The notes under the pieces were generated by a model. It did not search any database. It was not told the origin of the DNA and saw only the letters and a list, made by a program, of their open reading frames with translations. Position numbers and translations under genes: made by a program. This document shows, in pieces, positions 55,433-64,000 of a stretch of 64,000 nt of DNA; position 1 is the stretch's first letter, and each line of letters opens with the position of its first letter. The stretch spans positions 27,815,169 to 27,879,168 of the forward strand of contig CM030715.1 of the NCBI GenBank assembly GCA_017979445.1, in the 5' to 3' direction. Source of the stretch: Akebia trifoliata. Taxonomy: Eukaryota > Streptophyta > Magnoliopsida > Ranunculales > Lardizabalaceae.

Positions 55433-57240
55433 AAATTTTTAAAACATGTAAAAATCAAGTTTGATGGGCACCCAAGTAGTTTACAACTACTATAAACTCT
55501 TCAATTAGTAGTTGTTACACACTATTCTACCCATTAGGCTCATATAAAATTCTATCCTAAAGCTTAAAAATTGGAAATCCAATGGGAAAATAATGAGAGT
55601 GCTTTTATTGCTATCTTTTTATTATTATTATTAATTGTTCGTGTGCTGACAAATCAATTTCCAGGGGTGGTAAGAATATTGGATTTGCCTACAATCGTGG
55701 AAAAGCTTCCTTGTGGATAAATTGATTTTCCCGTAATTTTCTTCTATTTGTTACGTCAAACACGTGGAACCTTCTCCTTTAATCACCTCGTTTCATGTAC
55801 TAGATTTTCAGTTGTGGTCTTTTATCAATTGAAAGAAGAAAATTTCTCAGAATTATTCCTTCTGTTTGCTTCCAATTTCATATTTGTTAGTATTTTTTTT
55901 TTTCTCTATATTTTTCTTTATAATTTTGATTCTAAAAAGGTATCTTATCTTCTTTTCTTTTCTTTTACGTGCCTTGGTAGTAGAGGCGCCTTCAAATTTG
56001 TTGCACAGATGGGTCTCCATCACTTGAAAATGAACTAATAGCCACACATACATAGATTATTAGTACTAATTAAAAGCGTCATGGAAAATATTCTCACAAA
56101 ATATCAAGGTGTGTTAAAAGAAAACATACCCATGATGTTTAATGGTCAAGACTGCCTTGGTTTTTGGCATAACTTCCTCTATTATTTATTAGAGAGAGAG
56201 AGAGAGAGAGGTTCAGTGAGGAATGTACAAAGAATGTATTTGGGTTTCTTATCCAAACCCATCATATCTTCAATCTTCTCCCTACAAATCCTTTATCATT
56301 CTTGATATTTGAATGTTGAATAAAATAAAATTGAGGTGGAAGTGTAAAATTGTTGTCGTTCTACATTCGAGCATCTCCAATGGACTAGTTAGTACTACAT
56401 TTGAGCATCTCCAATGGACAAGTTAGTTGACGTTTTTGTGTACGAGGCTAAAATTCGACCAGCAAAAGTTAGCCACATCAGCTTGTTTGATTTAGAAAAC
56501 AGTGACTATTTTATTAGTTTTAAAAAAAACAAGAACAAAAAAAACAACCAACCATTACAAAAAGGTGGCCAACATGTGTAGATTAAAAGCTCAAACTTGC
56601 TAAGTAAATTCAATTGTTAAAAAAGTAATATATGTGATAAAAGGTGCCTACGTGGAGAGTTAATCCCTTATTATTGGGAGGATTTTAAAAACTTATTAAA
56701 AGAATTGTAGAATTTTGTGACTATGCTCCCCCGCCAACTAGGGAACGGACCATTAAAACTGCAATTTGGATCAAATCATACTTTCACTGCTACTTGGTGA
56801 ACCTGTAACAAAAATCAAACTGGTTTATGATTTCTAGGTTTTCAACGTTAACCAAAATAATGTGGACAAAAATTAGGGTTCCAAACCCTAATAAAAACAC
56901 TCAATTCAACAGCTAGTAATTATTAATGGGCCTAAAAAATTGCCAGATGGTTGCATTTCTAGACGATTATTATTGTACAAGGTCTCGGGAGGCAATAAAA
57001 GCAAAACCACTGTTAATAGAAAAGAATAATAATAATAATAATAGTAATTAGAAAACTATAATAATGCAAATAAGAAACTATGAGACAATTAATGAAGATA
57101 ATTGAATAAATCAATTATGATTTAATTGGTAAAGTAAGTAAATCCCTTTCAATATCTATAAATGATGTTTCTAACCAATTAAAAAACACAAAGGACTTAT
57201 TCAAGTCTAACAAGTTTAATACTTCCGGGTTCATGACTTG
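55433..57240. other. Intergenic stretch between MIR168 and the YAK1-like gene
   Basis: It contains a (GA)n run (about 56,190-56,208). The motif gagcatctccaatggac is tandemly repeated (about 56,369 and 56,402); it resembles the terminal sequence of common plant MITEs, though no matching right end was found. No gene recognised. Confidence 0.45.
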
Positions 57241-57910
57241 TCGAATTACGTTTTCAGGATACAAATTATGGCAAGCTGTAAATCAGGCCTCCTCTCAGTT
57301 AGTTCCGCTTTGCTTCTGGCAGCATCATAAGCAATGGGATCTGATACAAAATTTGATCTACAATAGATCAGTTTGGCAGCACAGGTTGGTCCACTTATAA
57401 AGCAAGAGTGAATTTGGACGATCTGCACATAATCCAACAAAACATCCTTGAAAAGCCACAATTAAGAGAACCATTAACTTCTTACTTCCAATTCAAAATG
57501 CATTACCTGTCCAGATAACCCCTGCCGCTGCTACCTGGCTTCCAGTCTGAATGCCATCGACAAAAGTATACCTCAGGCACAGTAGCTAAATTTTTTAAAC
57601 ATCTAAAAAGTAAACCTCAACATCGAGGTGTCCTTCATAAACAACTGAAAAAAAAAAAAAAGATTCGAAGCATAAGAGTTTGAGTTGTCTGGTAACAGAT
57701 GGGAGGAAAGAGGGAGATCGATGAAAGCTCTTAAAGAGATTAATTAGCTACCCATAGACCGATAATATTTGAAGCCCGACGAAGATATGAATGCCACAAT
57801 TAAAAATTATATTTATGAGAAGTCATATGAATCAATGTGATCCAAAAGAAATTTCCAATGAATACATGACCATACTTTAAAAAAATAAAATACTTAGCAG
57901 ATCTTCCACC
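57241..57910 (-). other. Probable 3' UTR / 3' flank of the YAK1-like gene
   Basis: The region directly downstream (minus strand) of the TGA at 57,913-57,911. A 71-codon ORF at 57,461-57,246 has GC content like an exon but no recognisable product. It could be a spliced or long 3' UTR. Confidence 0.3.
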
Positions 57911-60900
57911 TCAGGCTATCCTTCTGTAATCATTTCTTGCATGGAATGTTGGTGGAATACTAGTGATGGGATGCCCGGTCGCTTGTCCTACAAAAGTCAA
58001 ATTTGGTTAAAATGGCAATGGAACCCCTCTCCATCAAACACTCAACCCCCAAAAGAGGTATAAGAATGATTCAAGAGAAAGGTTTCAATGCTTCAGATTG
58101 CAAGAGAAAATGAAAAAAATGGAAACAAATAGTATGCATCTGAGTGGTGGCATGGCATCATGAAGAAGTACCCCATAACGAGCGATTGGTGAATGTATTG
58201 TTGCCAGAAGAATATGGGTCCAGAACATAGAAGTGTGGTGGAGCCGGCCGAACCATCAGATGATTCCAGTCACTACCATGGACATGCGTTGGTTGTCCGT
58301 GGTTGGACCACTGAATGGGTTGCTGTCCAAAACGGCTGGGAGAATTTTGTGAGGACTGATTCATGAGATGTGAAGGGTTTGCAAGAGGACAGGCATACCC
58401 AATATGCGTACCGCGGGTTGAAGGGGGACTCCCCTCTACATGCAAATATGCTTGAACTGGTACATTTGTTCTGAGTAGTCACATAAACAAGGAAACACAG
58501 AAAAGAATTTAAACCCAGCTGCCATGGTAACTTAATAAATATATTGATATAATACAGATTTCCTGATTATGTCCAGGGTTAACCACATCGGATACTAAAA
58601 TGGCAAGTATGACAGAACCAAATTGTGGCTCAAATTGTTGGGTCATAAGATCATAAACGTCTTATCTGAGCCCGAAAATACAAAATACTATTAAACAATT
58701 CACATAAATTATCATGATGTGCTGAGCTTTTGTACAAAATTTAAAGAAAAATAATGAACTTAGCAGGAAAAATCATATCTTACATCATACGTGAGTCACA
58801 TCTTGAATCGTGATTCACATTAAAACCATAGGATTTTTATTTAAAGCAATTATGGGGGCATTTGGTTCGGATTGTAGAACCTGATTCTCGATCCTAATTG
58901 TGGATTATTACAATCAAATTACAGACACTGATTTTGCGAATCCAAAATCTAGTTTGGTTAACAGTGTTTTTAAAAACTGATTTTATGGGAAAAATATTAC
59001 CCAATTGCACATCATCAGGTTGAATACGAGAGAGAGTTACTTATACTAGAGATTGAAGATGATTGGTTTTGGGGAAAAAAAAATCAAGGGTTTTGGAAAG
59101 AAGTTGAAGAAGAGGGCTGGCATTTAAGTTATTTTCTAATATTTTTCAAAAAAATTCTACAGTTAAATGGAGCATGTCTAAATTATCCAACGAATTACTA
59201 CTACTACTATTATAAGACCTGAGAACAGTTTCTAATTCTCCATGTTTTTGGGTTTCTGATTATGAAAAAATCAGGTGGCTTATCCAAACTAAATGCACCC
59301 TAAGAATCAGATTCAAATTGCTTGGGTTCAGATTTATTTTGAATCATAGGATTTTAATAGCACTAACTCTCCAACTTAAAGCTTAAATATTCCCTGGCCA
59401 AAAAGTAGAGAAGTTGGATTATTCAACAAAATTTTGTTCTCACAAATTCGTTAAAGCTGGGATGGGACACACAAACACACACACCCACACAACACACAGA
59501 CATATATGTATATATAGGTAGTGTTCGGCAGCCAAAATTTGTCCTATATGGCTTAAAAGTTTTGGATTGGGCTGATTTTTTGTGAGTATGATCTCTATGG
59601 TGAGGAGATACAAAAAAAAAAAAAAAAAATCAGCCCAATCTGAAACTTCTAACCCCATCAAAAGTGGTTGACAAATTAATGCTAAAAGATCGACGGTCCA
59701 GAATTCTAAACCACTTTTGATGGGGTTAGAAGTTTCAAATTGGGCCGATTTGTTTTGAGGATGATCTCCTCACCATAGAGATCACCCTCACAAAAAATCA
59801 GCCCATTCCAAAACTTCTAATCCATATAGGACAAACGTGTTGGCTCCCTAGCGTTGGCTGCTGAATGGGACCCTATGCATATATAGATATATCCATCACA
59901 AGGAAAGAGACCGCACCCCCCAACCTCTATCTTTAGAGGCCGACAGAAAACTTGAAATAAAGCTACTATTCAAAGGAATGATGTCTTACCTTTCGTTGGA
60001 TGTAGGGGAGCTTATATGCGTCTGGAAACAGACTTGGTTGAATCTTCCAACTTCAGCCCCTGAAACCACAGAATTGCTAAGGCGCATCCTGTTGGTGAAC
60101 TCAGAGGCTACACTACTCGTATCAGAAACATCTTCTTGCAAAAGAAGTTCATCACTGTAACAGAAATGAATTAGAACTAACACCCAACGTTAATTATATA
60201 AGATCAATTTTTCAAAATGCTTGAGTGACCCAAAGGACAAATCCCCTCTTGGGCATCATATGAGAGTGCACCGTGACTAAAAGAAAGAAAATTTTGGATA
60301 CTACAAAATAAGACAGCTAATATTACATAGGCATAATATGTCCCATGGACATGCCACATACATGCATTTAAATACAAACTTGCATACAGAGATAAAAACC
60401 TTAGAATCAAAATCTCCTGACTTGCAATGCAAAATAACTTCTTGATCACTGAAAGAACAATGATGATTCACAATGCAACAGTATATTACTGATGACTAAA
60501 TAATTCACTGAAAATAATAAAATCCAAAATCAAATAATGAGAATATAAGTAACAACTATTTATTAGATATAGAGACCAAAATGAGAACAGAATCAAGTAG
60601 ATAATTTATTAATGTTAAACATGAACATGACTGAAAATCTAATGCCATGAATCTTAGGTGTTTGCCTAGGTCTATTGGATCGCCTATGCTAGGAAACCAC
60701 CAAGAAATCAGATGCATGCCCCGCCCAGTTTTTCCTGAGCACCCTCTTCCCTTTGTCTGAATCACTAGGTTCCTATAGGCAAATAAGTGCATATGTCTGA
60801 AAACAAGGGTACAGAAGAAAGTAACTAGGTACACATCTTTGACAAATGATAAAATATCGGATTCAGTATCAGTTTCAGTCCTGGCTAGAATTAAATAAAA

Positions 60901-63234
60901 CTCTCATCTTTGCTCCAAAATTTCAACCAAATGACAGGAAACTTTGTATAGGATTTAATTGAAGTAGCTCAATTTAAAAAGAATAAGTAAATAACGAGGA
61001 CAACTTACCAACCAGTGGCCATGAACACAATAATGCAAATAACCAATTAGAATATAAATATTGGCGAAAGCAAGCCTACCTATAATTGGGGTCCCAATCT
61101 CCAGGATCAGGCAGTGAAATACACTCGGGCTGCTTGTATGCAGAATCTGAGGTTGGAGGGAAGCAAACATTGGAGCTAACTGCAAAGGGTCCCGAAGGGT
61201 TCTGACTTACGGGAGAAGAAAACTCTGAATTCAATCCACTGCTTCGTGTTTGCACATTTCGTGGAGAACCCCCATGTCCTTGAAGGTTCCCCTCGGAATA
61301 ATTACAGCTGGCACCGTTGATTTGATGTCCTTGCCAGTTTGGAGATGATGCACTCTCCTTAGATTGCACAGAGAAATTTCCAGGATATCCCAAACTTCTG
61401 TTAAATTGGCTAATAGCTGCAATTTTACCCAATGGCGATCCATGAACACCACTGTTTCTTGCCGGGGAAGTTGGACCATACTTTCCAGGAGAACCAACAT
61501 GGGAGTTGGGAATAGATTGTGAGGGACTGGTGCCCAGGGACATTTGCCCAAAATTTCCTCTTGATGGACTGACACCACGTCCATTCCCGAGAGGGAGTTG
61601 AGAAGTCATTCGCCTAGCATTAGGACTAGCTTCAAAGTTTACCATTCGGTGGTTAAAGCTAGATGGACGAACGGGTGAATAAGGTGCATGTATGCTACTA
61701 TCCCCATAGCTTTCATAGCTACTGCTACCAAACCCAGTAGCATCAGTACAGCTACCATGGCTTCCAAAACTGCCATAACTACTGGCATAAGAGAGTGGGG
61801 CAGCATGAAAATGTGGGCCATTCAGTGCAGGACTTCTGTTTATGTTTGAAACCTACAAAGTGAACACAGCACATAAAACTTTATTGATTAATTACCACTT
61901 CTAAAAATATATAAATAAATCAATGCAAACTTAAATTTCCAGAATGGGATGATCTGCTATGAGAAAACCCTAACATAAATTATTTTAAAATGTGCATGGC
62001 CTCTAAGAAATATAATAATATCACACTAAAGAAGGGCAGAAAGCCACCTGAGGAGAGAGACCAGTAGCAACCCAGTGTCCTACGCTCGGATGATGGTCCA
62101 CCTTAACATTTTGAGATTCAGGCTACAGAATGCCAGAAAGTTTGTTATAATCCGATGCATGATCTACATAAAACAAAGGCTGCACCTTTCCAGCACTCAA
62201 AAAGCTTGTTATAACAAAACAGCTGATTGTGAGTATAAATTGACCATCCAATCCAAAGGAATCTCCTGAACTAATCGAATGATTTGAGAGAAAAATAAAA
62301 GCACAATACTATAGAACGAAAGCAGACTCAAAAAGCTCAGGGTTCAATGATAGGGTGATACCAAATTGGAAGAACATATATCACCCATTAAAATATTTTT
62401 TAGATACGAGCATACTTACAACACGAGAGGTCTGTGGGGAAGGTTTATAAGGACATATAAATGGTTCTCCAGTCACAAAAGGATGTTTCGAAGCCTGCAA
62501 ATAGAGGAATTGAAACTGTGAATGACTTAAAGAGTAGTATCTCATTGCAGAAAACACTTATAAGAGAGGAATGCTGATCACGGGCATGTTCAAAAACCTG
62601 CAAAGGTGTCCATCGCTTCACTGGATCAAACTGGAGGAGTCCCCGCAGGAAATCGATCAAGCAGGTTGCACATTCATCAACTACTAAAAGATTGCAGTAA
62701 CATAGTCATTGAGATTGTCCTACCCATTAATCCAATCTTCTATTTTAAATAAGCTAACCTTCGTTGGGCAGTTTTTTCAGGTTCCAGTACTTGATGACAA
62801 TTTCCTCAAGCTTCTTTTTCTTAAAATACTCTTTTCCTATTAATGCTGCTTTCACTTCTCTCTGAGTACATGCCAGCAGACAGAAAAATCATGAAAGTTA
62901 AAAGCTCACAACCATATACAAATGCATAGAAATACCATTGGTGAAGTGGACTTGTTATTCAAATAAAATATTATCAAACCTCACATGAATAATGGAAATG
63001 ATTTTCATTATTTATTTATTTTTCTTTCATTTTAACATTTTCTTCCTGATCCAAATAACACTACTACTACTAATACTAGCAGAAAGACTTACAGCTTCAT
63101 ATTCCTCTTTGGTTAGAACTTGATAAGCACTTCTGCCACCTACAGAGGCTTCATTATTCTCTGGATGTTGAACGTGCTTAAAGAACTTGTTAGTGTTTGT
63201 TGCTACATTTAGTACATGATCAGGCGGTTGTCCT
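57911..63234 (-). CDS. YAK1: YAK1-like dual-specificity protein kinase, 3' part (N-terminus off the right edge)
   Basis: Nine coding exons on the minus strand, all GT-AG and in phase: 63,234-63,093; 62,861-62,759; 62,683-62,598; 62,494-62,420; 62,122-62,048; 61,852-61,080; 60,154-59,990; 58,470-58,172; 57,987-57,911. They give about 598 residues. The first exons carry the end of the DYRK/YAK kinase domain: GQPPDHVLNVATNTNKFFKH, then LTKEEYEA, CLIDFLRGLLQFDPVKRW, ASKHPFVTGEPFICPYKPSP. A long Ser/Gly/Asn/Pro-rich tail follows (PLGNGRGVSPSRGNFGQMSL, GSPGKYGPTSPARNSG), then LPDPGDWDPNYSDELLLQED. The C-terminus is HPITSIPPTFHARNDYRRIA. This combination matches plant YAK1. In Arabidopsis YAK1 links TOR signalling to growth arrest and ABA responses. 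The catalytic HxD and activation-loop YxY are outside the window. The first base of the 63,234 exon is uncertain by 2 bp. Confidence 0.92.
58854..59300. mobile_element. Non-autonomous DNA transposon in a YAK1 intron
   Basis: The ends gggggcatttggttcgga and tccaaactaaatgcaccc are terminal inverted repeats of about 18 bp. The interior pairs partly (cctgattctcgatcc against agaatcag-type motifs). GGGKGCATTTGGTT-type ends occur in PIF/Harbinger and hAT MITEs. The target duplication is unclear, so the superfamily is left open. It lies in the intron 58,471-59,989. Confidence 0.65.
59460..59516. repeat. (CA)n-like and (TA)n tract
   Basis: Imperfect CACACA repeats followed by catatatgtatatata directly before the foldback element. 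Confidence 0.8.
59517..59873. mobile_element. Two-hairpin foldback element, copy 4, in a YAK1 intron
   Basis: Outer ends gtgttcggcagccaa and ttggctgctgaatgggaccct. Two stem-loops have arms ttggattgggctgatttttt / cagcccaatctgaaacttct and ggggttagaagtttcaaatt / ccattccaaaacttctaatc, with a gatcgacggtcc spacer. An A-run of 18 sits in the first loop. A TA-rich tract lies on both sides. It is the same family as 10,779-11,133. Confidence 0.88.
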
Positions 63235-64000
63235 CTACACAGTTTCCAAGACATAAATCAGGATGATTTTCTTTGATAAGTAGAAATCGTATTAATAAGG
63301 GAAACTGGGGTTGAGATGACCAACCCACCCACAAGAAGCCGAAAGTACAAAGATTAAGAAAACAAAGGCACACCCCAAGGGTGTACATACATCCTAGAGA
63401 CAGACTAAGAATCTCTTATATATATATGAGGATGTTAGCAACCATGACAGCAGTAGCAGAATAACTAACTAGATGGTGGTACAGCGAGAAGGAAAAAACA
63501 ACTTTACTAATTGCCTAAAAAAATTTAAAATTTAGTTTCATAGGATGAAAATGGCTGTCCAAATCTACAAAAAGATTATGAAAATGCATTGGCAAATATA
63601 ACAGGCCGGGAGCTTTCTAACTTCCACAAGAAATCATTTGTGACGCTTGCTTCCTCCCATCACCTGAGGCCCCTATAAAAAAAAGTTTGAATTACTTTTA
63701 GATCATTTTGGGATGTTAACCATAATGTCAGTCAGTCCCCTGATTTAGGCTTGCTCCATAATCCTTTTTTTTTTCCTCAATGGTCAACATTCCAACTCAA
63801 CTTCCATAAAAGAAAATCTTGGATCACTTTCTCTCCTCCAATTCCAGGTTGAACTGGAAATTCTTCTAACATATTTCATATTTTCAGACGTGCATGAATT
63901 TCCTACAAACTCCCATTAAAGCACACCCAAAGATAGTACTAAATTTTCGTTCTTTCATAAAATATGTATATTTTCAAAGGAATCAACAAGAAATATCACC
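63235..64000 (-). other. Intron of the YAK1-like gene, running off the window
   Basis: No exon was recognised. At about 63,275-63,400 a segment with gtattaataagggaaac and ccccaagggtgtac motifs may be an old retroposon fragment, but it is not clear enough to name. Confidence 0.4.

Noticed and set aside
57246..57461. 71-codon minus ORF downstream of the YAK1-like stop
   Set aside because: It is unrecognisable and best explained as 3' UTR or flank. No start context or partner exon.
1..64000. CRISPR arrays, bacterial operons, biosynthetic or defence systems
   Set aside because: The window is plant nuclear DNA. The repeats are transposon-derived or microsatellite and lack CRISPR spacing.

Overview
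The window is nuclear DNA from a flowering plant. The evidence is split plant genes with GT-AG introns, a plant microRNA precursor, Copia and Gypsy retrotransposon remains, SINEs with target-site duplications, and many AT-rich foldback elements. The base composition and large repeat load fit a dicot-like or basal-angiosperm genome. I cannot name the species.

Five genuine genes or parts of genes can be supported. (1) A CYP707A-type cytochrome P450 (abscisic acid 8'-hydroxylase), + strand, 22,140-24,988, seven exons, 474 aa. (2) A plastid-type UPF0114 membrane protein, - strand, 26,193-31,563, five exons, 293 aa. (3) An intronless P-class PPR protein, + strand, 36,642-38,126, 494 aa. (4) A MIR168 locus, + strand, with TATA box near 54,018 and hairpin near 54,222-54,322. 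Its mature sequence carries A instead of G at position 8. (5) The 3' part of a YAK1-like dual-specificity kinase gene, - strand, 57,911 to beyond 63,234. The rest of its kinase domain lies off the right edge.

Layout: 1-3,150 holds nested small DNA elements, including a TIR-bounded segment with a broken PPR fragment that is itself split by a hAT-type MITE. 3,831-11,507 is a tandem array of a 2.1-2.2 kb unit (three copies), the last invaded by two-hairpin foldback elements lying in (TA)n. 11.5-15.8 kb is mostly unrecognised AT-rich DNA with a SINE. 15,813-20,327 is a decayed Copia element (- strand). 22-32 kb is the gene-rich part. 32-36.6 kb is again foldback-rich. 39.7-41.2 kb is a Gypsy gag-protease remnant. 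41.2-43.6 kb holds nested foldbacks and degenerate tandem repeats. 45,157-49,966 is a second decayed Copia element. 50-54 kb is AT-rich intergenic DNA before MIR168.

The genes do not form an operon or obvious cluster. CYP707A (ABA catabolism) and MIR168 (AGO1 homeostasis, with an ABRE/G-box-like site upstream) both have known links to ABA, but nothing here shows co-regulation. The most interesting observations are the MIR168 position-8 variant, the two-hairpin (TA)n-associated foldback family with paralogous empty sites, the 2.1 kb tandem array, and the TIR-bounded PPR fragment.
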